From positions 1-64,000 of the forward strand of contig NZ_MOLY01000037.1 of the NCBI RefSeq assembly GCF_001956315.1: DNA of 64,000 nt. The letters run 5' to 3'. Shown here piece by piece: positions 16,798 through 26,800 of this stretch. The notes under the pieces are model-generated. The model made no database searches. It saw only the letters and a list, made by a program, of their open reading frames with translations, and was not told the DNA's origin. Every line of letters starts with the position of its first letter. Within the stretch, counting starts at the first letter, position 1. Both the position numbers and the translations under genes were made by a program. The DNA comes from Sphingomonas montana. Its GTDB lineage: Bacteria; Pseudomonadota; Alphaproteobacteria; Sphingomonadales; Sphingomonadaceae.

Positions 16798-18072
16798 TCA
16801 ATCCACGAACAGCAACGCCGGCGTTTCGATCAGGCGGCGCACCGCCTGGATGAACGATGCTGCGTCCCATCCGTCGACCACGCGGTGATCGAAACTGGAC
16901 GACAAGTTCATCATCTTGCGGATGACGATCTGCCCATCGGCCACTACTGCGCGCTCCACGATCCGGTTCACGCCGACGATGGCGACCTCCGGCCGGTTGA
17001 TGACCGGGGTCGACACGATCCCGCCGATCGGGCCCAGCGAGGTCAGCGTGATCGTCGATCCGCTCAGTTCGTCGCGCGTCGCCTTGCCGCGGCGTGCGGC
17101 ATCGGCCAGCCGGACGATCTCGGTCGCCAGCGCCCAGACGTCGCGGGCCTGCGCATCGCGGATCACCGGCACGGTCAGCCCCTGCTCGGTCTGCGTCGCG
17201 AAGCCCAGATGCACCGACGCATGGCGCGACACGATCCCCGCCGCATCGTCATAGCGCGCATTGACCATCGGATAGGCCGGCAAGGCGCGGGTCATCGCGC
17301 GGATCAGGAAGGGCAGCAGCGTCAGCTTCGCCCGTTCCCCACGATCCAGGTTCATCGCCACGCGCAGCCGTTCCAGTTCGGTGACGTCGCATTCCTCGAC
17401 ATAGGCGAAATGCGGGATGTTGCGCTTTGACTCCGCCATGTTCTCGGCGATCCGCCGCCGCATGCCCATGACCCGGACTTCCTCGACCGCCCCCGGTTCA
17501 ACGATCGCGGGTGGCGCGGCGGAAACCGGGGCAGCGGCCACTGGCGCGGCGACGGCATAACGCAGGTGCGCGTCTAGATCGGCATGCCGCACGCGGTCGC
17601 CCTGTGCGGACTTCACGTCGGCAAGGTCGATGCCCAGGTCGGTCGCCCGCGCGCGGACCGCGGGCGAGGCCAGCACCCGCGCGCGGGGCGTATCGGCCAC
17701 GACCGGGGTCGGCGCAGGCGGCCGGACCGGCTCGGGCTGGATCGCCAGCACCGGATCCGCCACCGCCGCCGCCTCGGGCGGGGCCACGGCATCGGCGAAA
17801 CCCGCGGACGACGGTGTCTCGGCCACCTCGTCCTCGGTCTCGAACACCGCCAGCACCGATCCGATCGCGATCTGGTCACCCACCGCCCCGGCGACTTCCA
17901 CCACGCGGCCGGCAACCGGCGCGGACATCTCGACCGTCGCCTTGTCGGTCATCATGTCGGCCAGCGGCGCGTCTTCCTCCACCATGTCGCCCACCGCGAC
18001 ATGCCAGGCGACGATTTCCGCCTCCGCAATGCCTTCGCCGATGTCCGGCAGCTTGAACGTGAAACGGGCCAT
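16798..18072 (-). CDS. bkdB: Branched-chain 2-oxoacid dehydrogenase E2 (dihydrolipoyl acyltransferase)
   Basis: E2 is the core of the 2-oxoacid dehydrogenase complex that converts branched-chain 2-oxoacids (from Val, Leu, Ile) to acyl-CoA. The 424-residue protein starts with one lipoyl domain, whose Lys lies in MTDKATVEM (about residue 43). A Pro/Ala linker, an E1/E3-binding domain (residues about 130-170, containing ASPAVRARATDLGIDL) and a catalytic domain follow. The catalytic domain ends with the active-site DHRVVDGWDAA (about 400). It sits 3 bases after the E1-beta gene. No E3 gene is adjacent, so E3 is probably shared with other complexes. Confidence 0.92.
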   Translation of the reverse strand: MARFTFKLPDIGEGIAEAEIVAWHVAVGDMVEEDAPLADMMTDKATVEMSAPVAGRVVEVAGAVGDQIAIGSVLAVFETEDEVAETPSSAGFADAVAPPEAAAVADPVLAIQPEPVRPPAPTPVVADTPRARVLASPAVRARATDLGIDLADVKSAQGDRVRHADLDAHLRYAVAAPVAAAPVSAAPPAIVEPGAVEEVRVMGMRRRIAENMAESKRNIPHFAYVEECDVTELERLRVAMNLDRGERAKLTLLPFLIRAMTRALPAYPMVNARYDDAAGIVSRHASVHLGFATQTEQGLTVPVIRDAQARDVWALATEIVRLADAARRGKATRDELSGSTITLTSLGPIGGIVSTPVINRPEVAIVGVNRIVERAVVADGQIVIRKMMNLSSSFDHRVVDGWDAASFIQAVRRLIETPALLFVD

Positions 18073-18075
18073 CGA

Positions 18076-19125
18076 TCAGTCCTTCATCACACGCTTGAGG
18101 GCCTCGCCGATGCGGACCGGCCCAGGAAAATACGCCCATTCCAGGCTGTGCGGATAGGGCGTGTCCCACCCGGTCACGCGCTCGACGGGTGCCTCCAGCG
18201 CATGGAAACAGCGTTCCTGCACCAGCGCCGACAGTTCCGCACCGAACCCGGACGTCCGGGTCGCCTCATGCACCACCACGCACCGCCCGGTCTTCCGGAC
18301 GGACGTCGTGATCGTCTCGATATCGAGCGGAACAAGTGTCCGGAGATCAATGACTTCCGCATCGATCTTCATATCCTCCACCACGGCGGACACGACGTGC
18401 ACCATGGTGCCGTAGCACAGGATCGTCACGTCATCGCCAGCGCGCACGACCTTCGCCTGGCCCAGCGATATGCGATAATAGCCCTCTGGCACCATCGCGG
18501 CGGGGTGCTTCGCCCACGGCGTCACCGGTCGGCCATAATGCCCGTCGAACGGTCCGTTATAGATGCGCTTGGGTTCGAAGAAGATAACCGGGTCATTGTC
18601 CTCGATCGCCGCGATCAGCAGCCCCTTGGCATCATAGGGCGTCGACGGGACGACGGTCTTCAGGCCTGCGACATGGGTGAAGATCCCCTCCGGCGACTGG
18701 CTGTGCGTCTGCCCCCCGAAGATGCCGCCACCGAAGGGCGACCGCACCGTGATCGGCGCGATGAACTCGCCCGCGGACCGGTACCGTATCCGCGCTGCTT
18801 CGGACACGATCTGATCGAGTGCCGGGTAGATATAGTCCGCGAACTGGATCTCCGGCACCGGCCGCAGCCCATAGGCCGCCATGCCGACCGCGACGCCCAT
18901 GATACCGCATTCGGTGATCGGCGTGTCGAACACGCGCGTCTTGCCGTACTTGCGCTGCAGGCCCTCCGTCGCCTTGAACACGCCGCCGAAATAGCCGACG
19001 TCCTCGCCCATCACGACGATGTCCGGGTCGCGCGCCATGCAGATGTCCATCGCCTCGTTCAGCGCCTGGATCATGTTCAGCGGGCGTGCCGTGCCAGCGT
19101 CGTCCTGCGTGTTCGCACCACTCAT
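18076..19125 (-). CDS. bkdA2: Branched-chain 2-oxoacid dehydrogenase E1 beta subunit
   Basis: This subunit pairs with E1 alpha to decarboxylate the 2-oxoacid using thiamine diphosphate. The 349-residue product has the transketolase pyrimidine-binding half with VVMGEDVGYFGGVF (about residue 37, with the catalytic Glu region) and FDTPITECGIMGVAVGMA. The C-terminal transketolase domain includes CYGTMVHVV and IDLRTLVPLDIETI. The ATG at 19125 overlaps the stop of the E1 alpha gene as ATGA, which fixes the start and implies translational coupling. The product begins MSGANTQDDAGTARPLNMIQ. Confidence 0.93.
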   Translation of the reverse strand: MSGANTQDDAGTARPLNMIQALNEAMDICMARDPDIVVMGEDVGYFGGVFKATEGLQRKYGKTRVFDTPITECGIMGVAVGMAAYGLRPVPEIQFADYIYPALDQIVSEAARIRYRSAGEFIAPITVRSPFGGGIFGGQTHSQSPEGIFTHVAGLKTVVPSTPYDAKGLLIAAIEDNDPVIFFEPKRIYNGPFDGHYGRPVTPWAKHPAAMVPEGYYRISLGQAKVVRAGDDVTILCYGTMVHVVSAVVEDMKIDAEVIDLRTLVPLDIETITTSVRKTGRCVVVHEATRTSGFGAELSALVQERCFHALEAPVERVTGWDTPYPHSLEWAYFPGPVRIGEALKRVMKD

Positions 19126-20396
19126 ATCCCGGCCGCCTTGCGTTCGTCGAACATCTGTTGCGACTGCTCCTTCAGGTGCCACGGCATCTCCTCGAACACA
19201 TCCTCGAACATCGTAGAGAAGGGCTGATGCATGCCGTCGCCCAAAATGCCCTGCTTCTCGGCCTCCTTGCCGGCCGCGCGCACGTCCTCGGCCAGCGTCC
19301 GGTCCATCGCCGCGTGCCGTTCCTCGTCCCATTCGCCGAGCGCGATGAGGTGCTGCTTCAACCGCACGATCGGGTCGCCCAGCGGCCAGGCGCCATGCTC
19401 TTCCGCCGACCGGTATTTGGTCGGGTCGTCCGACGTCGAATGGCCTTCCGCGCGGTAGGTGAAATGTTCGATCAGCGTCGGTCCGTGATTGCCGCGCGCG
19501 CGGTCCGCCGCCCACATCGTCGCGGCATAGACCGCCAGCGCGTCGTTCCCGTCCACGCGCAGCCCGGCGATGCCATAGCCCACCGCGCGCGCCGCGAACG
19601 TCGTCGCCTCCGCCCCTGCAAAGCCGGAGAAGGACGAGATCGCCCACTGGTTGTTCACGACGTTCAGGATCACCGGCGCGCGGTAGACGGACGCGAATGT
19701 CAGCGCGGAATGAAAATCGCCCTCCGCGGTCGATCCTTCCCCGCACCAGGCGGACGCGATCTTGTCGTCACCCTTCGCCGCGGACGCCATCGCATAGCCG
19801 ACGGCCTGCGGATATTGCGTCGCCAGATTGCCGGAGATCGAAAAGAACGCCGCCGCCCGGCTGGAATACATGATCGGCATCTGCCGGCCCTTCAACCGGT
19901 CGCCCGCATTGGAATAGACCTGGCACATCATGTCCACCAGCGGCCAGTCGCGCGCGATCAGCACGCCCTGCTGGCGGTAGGACGGGAACACCATGTCGGC
20001 GCGGTCCATCGCATGCGCAGCGGCGATGCAGGTCGCCTCCTCGCCCGTACACTTCATGTAGAAGCTGGTCTTGCCCTGCCGCTGCGCGCGGTACATCCGC
20101 TCGTCATAGGCGCGGGTCAGCGCCATGTGGCGCAACATCGCGATCAGCCGGTCGGGGCTCAGCCGCGGGTCCCACGGCCCCACCGCGCGCCCCTCGTCGT
20201 CCAGCACGCGGATCAGGCCGTAGGACAGGTCGCGCATCGTCGCCGGGGCAGCGGCGATGTCCGGCCGCGGCATCCGCCCCGCCTCGCCCCGGTCGAAATC
20301 GACATAGTCGACCGCGTCGCCGGGACGAAACTTGGGTTCCGGAACATGCAATGATAGCGGCGCGAGATTGCCGCGCCCGCGTGTTTCGTCGGTCAT
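19122..20396 (-). CDS. bkdA1: Branched-chain 2-oxoacid dehydrogenase E1 alpha subunit
   Basis: This is the thiamine-diphosphate-binding subunit of the E1 component, 424 residues. The ThDP/Mg motif is seen as GEGSTAEGDFHSALTFASV followed by VVNNQWAISS (about 240-275). The phosphorylation-loop region YRAEGHSTSDDPTKYR lies near 325. An N-terminal extension before SYGLIRVLDDEG is typical of BkdA1 rather than pyruvate dehydrogenase E1 alpha, which supports branched-chain specificity. The ATG at 20396 was preferred to the one at 20402 because the GGAAGGATGAGG ribosome-binding site is better spaced. It is the first gene of the operon. Confidence 0.92.
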   Translation of the reverse strand: MTDETRGRGNLAPLSLHVPEPKFRPGDAVDYVDFDRGEAGRMPRPDIAAAPATMRDLSYGLIRVLDDEGRAVGPWDPRLSPDRLIAMLRHMALTRAYDERMYRAQRQGKTSFYMKCTGEEATCIAAAHAMDRADMVFPSYRQQGVLIARDWPLVDMMCQVYSNAGDRLKGRQMPIMYSSRAAAFFSISGNLATQYPQAVGYAMASAAKGDDKIASAWCGEGSTAEGDFHSALTFASVYRAPVILNVVNNQWAISSFSGFAGAEATTFAARAVGYGIAGLRVDGNDALAVYAATMWAADRARGNHGPTLIEHFTYRAEGHSTSDDPTKYRSAEEHGAWPLGDPIVRLKQHLIALGEWDEERHAAMDRTLAEDVRAAGKEAEKQGILGDGMHQPFSTMFEDVFEEMPWHLKEQSQQMFDERKAAGI

Positions 20397-20884
20397 CCTC
20401 ATCCTTCCGGTTGCCCCCGGCCCGCCGATGGCACCATCACGGCCGCCTCAGCATGTTATCCGTCATTGTTATTTTATTTCAGCATTGCTGGCGAGCGATT
20501 CTTGGGGGCCCGGGGTCATTCCCGTCGTCCGCAGTCCTCGTCCTATCGCGCGATCGACCTGCCAGCGCCGCGGCCGCGGCGTCCGGCGACCGCCGGGCAT
20601 GGGTCGGCATACACGCGAACTCGCTTCCAGGCAGGGATCCCGTCATGATCCGGTCTTCAGTGGCGCCGGCACGCTTGCCGCCGCCCCGGCCGTCGCCGAT
20701 CCATCCCACAGTCGGGAGACAGGTCCGCTGTACCGACGCGAAGCTCACGTCGGTACAGGGCGGCTGCCCACGCCAAAAGCCACGGGCCACGGCGCATTGC
20801 TTGCCGTCCGGGCGGAACGACTGCCGCAAGGACATGGAAGCCCTCGCCAATCCGTCCGGCATTGGTCCGCGCGGGCGGACGCGG
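20397..20884. other. Non-coding gap with AT-rich promoter-like stretch and a perfect hairpin
   Basis: No gene is supported in these 488 bases. An AT-rich stretch at about 20455-20490 is a likely promoter area for the downstream minus-strand bkd operon (TAAAAT on the minus strand is a candidate -10). At 20728-20758 an 11-bp perfect stem (CTGTACCGACG/CGTCGGTACAG) with a 9-base loop may end the histidine-kinase operon, although no T-run follows. Short open frames here (for example minus 20479-20862) have Arg/Ala-rich products without recognisable motifs. Confidence 0.5.
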
Positions 20885-22234
20885 TCACAGCGCGGGCATT
20901 ACGAACCGTGCCGTCAGCCCGCCGCCCGGGCGATTGTCCAGCGTCAGCCGCCCGCCATGCCGCGTCGCGATCGACCGCGCGATCGTCAGGCCCAGGCCAG
21001 TCCCACCGGTCTGCGCATTGCGCGACGGATCGCCGCGCCCGAACGGTTCGAACACCCGTTCCAGCATGTCGTCCGGCAGGCCCGGTCCGCGATCCGACAC
21101 GGTCACCACCGCATCGCCGCCGTCGCGCATCACCGCTACGTCCGCAGCGCCCGCATGCCGTACCGCATTGTCGACCAGGTTCTGCACCAGCCGCTGGATC
21201 GACAGCGCATCCGCCGCGACGGTCACCGGCACCATGGCCGACAGCGTCACCGCACGCCCCACCTCGCGCTCCCCCGCCACCAGCGCGGACAGCAGCGTAT
21301 CGAGCGCGACCGGATGGCGGTCCTCCCGCCCGGTGCCGTCCCGCACGAACCCGATCGTCGCCGATATCATCGCACGCATCTGGTCGATATCGGCCTGCAC
21401 CTTGTCACGCACCGCATCGGGCGCCCCCTCGATCCGGAACGCCACGCGGGCCAGCGGCGTGCGCAGGTCGTGCGCGATCGCCCCGATCATCGCCGTGCGT
21501 TCCGCCAGATGCCGCCCCATCCGGTCCTGCATATGGTTGATCGCCTGCGCCGCGATCCGCAGTTCGGCCGGCCCTTCCTGCGCGATCCGCGGGGCGTGCG
21601 GGTCCGCCCCCATCCGATCGGCGGCATCCGCGAACCGCCGGATCGGACGCGTCAGCCGCCGCGCGAAGAACCAGACGAACGGCAGCAGCAGGACCGCCGA
21701 CAGCCCGAACCACAGCGCGCTGCGTTTCTGCCAGGCGCCGATCAGTGGCCGCGGCGGGGTTTCTACCACGCGCCAGCCCCGCGCCGTCTCGACCCCGGCG
21801 ACCACGGTGTTGAAGAAGATCGGCTCCCCCCGGCGCAGGGGCACGCTCTGCTGCGCGCCGCGCGGAAACACCGGCGATCCGCTGCGCTGGTCGGGTTCGT
21901 AATAGAAGCGCACCCGCGCCACCGGAACGGACAGCCGCTCCGCCAGCCGGCGGGTAAGGGCCGCATCCTCGACCATCGCCGCCCCGGGCATCGGCGGCAC
22001 CCGCGACCGGCCGGCGCGCAGGCCACGGTCGCGGTGCCCCGTGTCGCGGACACCGGCCAGCGCATCGGCCACGTCGGACAGCCGGTTATAGTCGGGCCGC
22101 GGCGGGCGAAGCGACAGGAACAGCCCGACCGACACCGCCTGCGCCACCATCAGGCTGGCCAGCACCAGCAGCAGCGTCTGCCAGAAGATCGGCAGACCGC
22201 GGCGCGGCCGTTCGCGCACGTCCCCGGCACTCAT
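20885..22234 (-). CDS. Sensor histidine kinase (EnvZ-like)
   Basis: This is a membrane-bound sensor of a two-component system, 449 residues. It has a first membrane segment (about 17-38), a periplasmic domain of about 130 residues and a second membrane segment (about 175-195). A HAMP region (PIRRFADAADRMG) follows, then the phospho-accepting His in AIAHDLRTPLARV (about 255). The ATP-binding motifs are complete: NLVDNAVRHA (N box), VSDRGPGLPDD (G1) and GGTGLGLTIARSI (G2). It is the last gene of the EF-hand/regulator/kinase operon, and its ATG overlaps the regulator stop as ATGA. The signal sensed is unknown. Confidence 0.93.
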   Translation of the reverse strand: MSAGDVRERPRRGLPIFWQTLLLVLASLMVAQAVSVGLFLSLRPPRPDYNRLSDVADALAGVRDTGHRDRGLRAGRSRVPPMPGAAMVEDAALTRRLAERLSVPVARVRFYYEPDQRSGSPVFPRGAQQSVPLRRGEPIFFNTVVAGVETARGWRVVETPPRPLIGAWQKRSALWFGLSAVLLLPFVWFFARRLTRPIRRFADAADRMGADPHAPRIAQEGPAELRIAAQAINHMQDRMGRHLAERTAMIGAIAHDLRTPLARVAFRIEGAPDAVRDKVQADIDQMRAMISATIGFVRDGTGREDRHPVALDTLLSALVAGEREVGRAVTLSAMVPVTVAADALSIQRLVQNLVDNAVRHAGAADVAVMRDGGDAVVTVSDRGPGLPDDMLERVFEPFGRGDPSRNAQTGGTGLGLTIARSIATRHGGRLTLDNRPGGGLTARFVMPAL

Positions 22235-22926
22235 GGCCGGACCGGCAGCAGGAACAGATAGCCCTCGTTGCGCACCGTGCGGATCGGATCGTCGGGCGCC
22301 ATCTTCTTGCGCAGCCGGCTGATCGTCACGTCGATCGCGCGGTCGTACACGTCGCTGTCGATTCCGCGCCCGCGTTCGATCAGCTGATCGCGGGTCAGCA
22401 CCTGCTGCGGCCGGTCAAGGAACACGCTCAGCGTGCGGAACTCGGCGTCGGTCAGCGCCACCGGCGGCACGCCCGTCCGTTCCAGCGCGCGCTGCATTAC
22501 GTCCAGCGTCCACATGCCGAACCGCCGTTCCGGTCCACCGCGCGCCACCCCGTCCTGCCGCCGGCGCAGCACGGCCCGGATGCGCGCCAGCAGTTCGCGC
22601 GGATTGCACGGCTTCGCCAGATAATCGTCCGCGCCCACTTCCAGCCCGATGATCCGGTCGGTATCGTCGCCCATCGCGGACAGCATGATGACCCCCGGTC
22701 CGCCGGGCTCGCGCAACCGGCGAAGAATGGACAGCCCGTCCTCCCCCGGCATCATCAGGTCCAGCACGACCAGGTCGGCCCGGTGCGCGGCCAGCCGGGC
22801 GTCCATCTCCACGCCGCCTGCCGCGCTGTCGACGGTCATGCCGTTCGCCTCCAGGAACCCGGCGACCAGCTCGCGCAGTTCGGCGTCGTCATCCACCACC
22901 AGGATGCGCGGCCGCTGCTCGCTCAC
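22231..22926 (-). CDS. OmpR-family response regulator
   Basis: This DNA-binding response regulator of 231 residues is the expected partner of the kinase that follows it. The receiver domain begins ILVVDDDAELRELV. The phosphorylated Asp lies in DLVVLDLMMPGEDG (about 55), and the Lys of the active site is in YLAKPCNPRELL. The C-terminal winged helix (about 130-225) has VALTDAEFRTLSVFLDRPQQVLTR, with DRAIDVTISRLRKK as recognition helix. The GTG start at 22926 overlaps the stop of the EF-hand gene as GTGA, which argues against the longer frame starting at 22956. Confidence 0.92.
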   Translation of the reverse strand: MSEQRPRILVVDDDAELRELVAGFLEANGMTVDSAAGGVEMDARLAAHRADLVVLDLMMPGEDGLSILRRLREPGGPGVIMLSAMGDDTDRIIGLEVGADDYLAKPCNPRELLARIRAVLRRRQDGVARGGPERRFGMWTLDVMQRALERTGVPPVALTDAEFRTLSVFLDRPQQVLTRDQLIERGRGIDSDVYDRAIDVTISRLRKKMAPDDPIRTVRNEGYLFLLPVRP

Positions 22927-23591
22927 CGCCGTACCCGTTTGGCGCGGGCCGCGCATGTCGCCAGCATCAGCGCCTGGGGCGTCGCCGGCAGGTCCGCCAG
23001 CGCAAGCGCGGCCCGCCCCCGCGCGATGCCGACGAACAGCTTGCCTGCGGCGTTCGATAGTTCGGCCCGCGTCGTCGCGCGGTTCAGGTCGATGTCCGCC
23101 GCCGCAATCGGGTTCGGCACGTTCGCCAACGCATAGCGCGCGCCACCGACCGGCGTGCCATAGGGCGTGCCCCGCGCCGACCGACGATCCGGCGGCCCGT
23201 CGCGGTAGGTGCTGATGTCCGGCACGCCGCGTTCATACGTCGCCAATTCGTCGGGAATGATTTCCCCGTTGCCGTCCGTATCGACCGTCGCGAAGAACCG
23301 CACGGCGTCCGCGCGCACCTCAGCCGGCGTCAGCCGCCCGTCCCGATCGCGGTCGGCCTGCGCGAACCAGCCCGCAACCGGCGGCGGCGCGGCCGGATCG
23401 GCATGAAACGGCTCGCCCGCCGGGGACAGGAAAGTCTGCACCCGGATACGGCAGGGATCGGGACCGCGCGGCGCGCCCTGCGCCGCCCCACCCAGCCCGA
23501 CCGCCAGAACGCCCATGCCGATGGCAATGCCGGCCCCGCGCACGCGCCCGTCGGGTCTGGGCACGGCGTGGACGGTTCGGCAAATGGTCAT
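22923..23591 (-). CDS. Secreted EF-hand domain protein
   Basis: The 222-residue product has an N-terminal hydrophobic stretch (about residues 20-39, ending GGAAQGAP) consistent with export. Two canonical EF-hand calcium loops follow: DRDRDGRLTPAE (about 84) and DTDGNGEIIPDE (about 108). A weaker third pair may lie in DIDLNRATTRAE. The ATG at 23591 has the ribosome-binding site GGAAGGGG. It is translationally coupled (GTGA) to a response regulator and then a kinase. An extracytoplasmic calcium-binding protein that tunes the sensor is a reasonable hypothesis, but nothing in the sequence proves it. Confidence 0.82.
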   Translation of the reverse strand: MTICRTVHAVPRPDGRVRGAGIAIGMGVLAVGLGGAAQGAPRGPDPCRIRVQTFLSPAGEPFHADPAAPPPVAGWFAQADRDRDGRLTPAEVRADAVRFFATVDTDGNGEIIPDELATYERGVPDISTYRDGPPDRRSARGTPYGTPVGGARYALANVPNPIAAADIDLNRATTRAELSNAAGKLFVGIARGRAALALADLPATPQALMLATCAARAKRVRR

Positions 23592-23861
23592 GGCACCCCT
23601 TCCAGGCTGGATCGACGTCCAAGTCGGTATCGCTCGCCTCCGACAAGACAGAGCATCCGCTCGCTCCCCCGTCATCCTGACGAGAGTCAGGGCCCATCAT
23701 CCCTGCGGCCGTAGCTGGCCCCGGACGGAGTGTTAACCAACCCGGCCCCAAGTCAGACAGGACGGCCCTGTCCTTCCGACGTGATCGCGACCCGGGTCTA
23801 GCATGCTTTCGTGACCCGATGTTTCAACCCTGCAATACCAAATCGAAACCGCCGCCCCGGC

Positions 23862-26800
23862 TCAGTAATTCTTCGAATAGCGCAGGCTGACGTTCGATCC
23901 GCCGAACGACCCGGTCGAACTCAGGATGCTCAGCGTCTTGGACAGGGCGATCTGCAGCTGCGTGGCGGTGAAACCGCGCGCGTCGGTGATGACCTCCACA
24001 TAGATATCGTTGGAGATATACTGCCCTGCGGCCAGCGCCGTCCCGCGGCCGGCGGTCTTGTCCGCCCCCAGAATCCGCAACCGGTCGATGCCCGTGGCGG
24101 ACCGCAGCTTGCCCAGCGGGTTCAGCCCGCCCCCACCCGATCCGCGCAGCGAATTGAGCGCGGCGGCCAGCTGGATCGCCTGCGTCGGCGACAGCGACGT
24201 GACCGAACTGCCGAACAGCAGGCGCGACAGTACCTCGTCCTGCGGCAGCGCAGGGGTGGAGGTGAACGTCACCTGCGGGTTCTGGGCTCGCCCACCGATG
24301 TTGATGATCGCCGTCACCCCATCGACCGTCGTCGTCGCGCTGATGTCCAGTTCCGGATCGGTCACCGTGCCGCCGTTGAACGTCACGTTGCCGCGCGAAA
24401 TCTCGAACCGCCGGCCGGAGAAGGAATAGGTGCCGCGCACCACTTCCAGCTTGCCGACGACGCGCGGATCGGTCGCCGTACCGCGCACGCGCAGATCGGT
24501 CCGCCATTCCGCTTCCAGCCCCATGCCGGACACGAAGATGCGGTTGTCGGCCCGTACCCGGATATCGAGCTTCCAGTTGGACGGAACGGCACTCGCCTCG
24601 GTCGCCGCCACTGGCGGCGCATTACGCCGCCGGACACCTTCCAGCACAGCCACTTCGGACGCACCCTGATACACGATCTGGTATCGCACCTCCGGCAACG
24701 TCAGGTCGCCTTCGATCAGCGCGCCGGTCTGCGGCCCGTTCCGCACGCGCACCGTGCCCGACACGGTCGCGCCCAGCGCGTCGCTGCGCGCCAGTTGCGC
24801 CCGCGCCAGCGTCGCGCGCAGGTCGATCGGGAAACCGCCTGCTGCATCCAGCCCCACCGTGCCGCTGGCCGTCAGGTTGCCCGTACCGGCCCTGGCGGTC
24901 AGGCTGTTCAGCACGAACCGCGACTGGGTGAACCGCCCGTCGACCGCGATGGTCGACAGGACCGTGCCGTAGGTCTCGTTCTCATAGCGCAGCGCGTTGG
25001 CGCGCACGACGCCGGTCAGCGTCGGCTGATCGACCCGCCCGCCGAAATCGGCCGCGATCGCCACTGGCCCGGACACGGTCTGCCCGGCGATCCCGGTCAG
25101 CGTCCACAACACCTCCGCCGGGCCGCTGTAACGCACCCCGCCGGACAGCGGCGCGGACAGCAGCCGTTCGGTCCAGCTTTCCGGCCCGATCGACAACGGC
25201 GCCAGCCGCGCCTGCAATCGCCCGACGACCGCGCCGCCGCGCCGCACGATCGCGGCGGCCGACCCGCCGGCATCCGACAATCGGACCAGCGTTGCAATGT
25301 TGACGGGGTCGCTGATCGTCAGCGCGCCCGTCCGCGTGAAGTTCGCGATATCGACGCGTGCATTCAGCGTCGGCACGCCGGCATCGCCGATATAGTCCAC
25401 CACGCCGGTCGCCTTGCCGCCCAGCCCAAGCCCCGGCGCGAACGCGCGCAGGATCGACAGATCCAGATTGCTCAACCGCGCCCGGCCGCGAATCAGGTCG
25501 CCATAGCTGCCCTCAACGACCACCTGGCCCTGCGGCAGTACGATCGTGGCGGGGGCCAGCATCCAGCCGGCCGCCGTCTTGCGCACGGTGGCGGGGGCCG
25601 CCAGCCGGAACGGGATGCCGTTGGCCGTCCCGCGCGCATTGGCGCGGATGACGTCGGGCGACAGCGCCGCCTGCATCGCGATGTCGAACGGCACGCCGCT
25701 GGTGCCCTTCGCAACGAGCGCCAGCGTACCGCGCCCGCCACGATAATCGACCCGGCCCTGCGCCCGGTCGACGGTCAGGCTGCCCTGCCGCACGCCGGTC
25801 AGCGCGAACCGCCCGTTCACCGCCGGCGCATCGGGATAGACGATCACCGATCCGCGGATCGTGCCGCCCGCGATCGTGATCGGCACGTCGCCCGGAATGC
25901 GGGCATTGCGCGCGGTCACGTCGACGTCGGCGCGCTGATGGCGCCCCGCCGCCGACAGCCGCACCGTCCCGTTCAACCCGGAGCCATTCAGGGTAAGCAG
26001 CCCGGCATACGGTCCCGCAGTGGTCGGCCGCACCGTGCCGCGCACGTCGATCCCGGCGAACCGCGCATTGCGGATGTCGTAGGACGTGCCCCCGGCACCC
26101 ATGCGGATCAAAACGTCCGCGGCAAAGGGGCCATAGGCCGAATTACCGGTTGCGTTCACCTGATACCCGCCGGCCACCGCGACGACGTCCACCTGCACGC
26201 CGGTCAGCGGGATGCCGACATTCGGCCGCGTGGCCAGCACGCGGATGCGCGGGGCCGTGGCGGTACCGGCGACGATGACCGAAACCGGCCCGTAATCGGC
26301 GGAGACACCGGCGGCCCGGAACGCGATCGTCCCGTCGCTGCGATAGGATCCCTCGCCACTGGTGATGCGGAACTTGCGCGCGGTCATCCGGACGTTGCGG
26401 AACGTCGCAATGCCGTTCTCGCCATAACCGACGTCGGCGGTGATCGTCGCCGGCCCGCCCAGCGCCTCGCGCACCGACGCATTGTCGATCCGCTGCGTCG
26501 TCACGCGCACCTTGCCGCGAATGCCATATGTCCCGTCCGCGCCCGCCACGACATTGGCGTCGGTGACCAGGTTGATCCGGCCAAGCCCGTCGATCTGATA
26601 ATCGTTCACCCGGCCCTTCAGCGCGCCGGTGTACCGCCCGGCCGCGATGTCCGCGACGACGATCGCGGTCGCATCGATCCGGTCCGACCGCAGTTTCAGA
26701 TTGTCGGACAGCAACCGCCCCTTGGCATAGGCCAAGTCGCCATCGACGCGCAGGCCGGTCAGCAACCCGCCCGCCGCCGCGTTCAACCCCGCCACGCGCC

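Noticed and set aside
16798-20396. Pyruvate dehydrogenase rather than branched-chain 2-oxoacid dehydrogenase
   Set aside because: The E1 alpha has the long N-terminal extension and layout of BkdA1, and the gene order E1 alpha, E1 beta, E2 with a single lipoyl domain fits Bkd better; specificity is still an inference.
20479-20862. A 127-codon minus-strand frame in the gap before the bkd operon
   Set aside because: No ribosome-binding site worth the name, no motif, and a low-complexity Arg/Ala/Gly composition; treated as non-coding.
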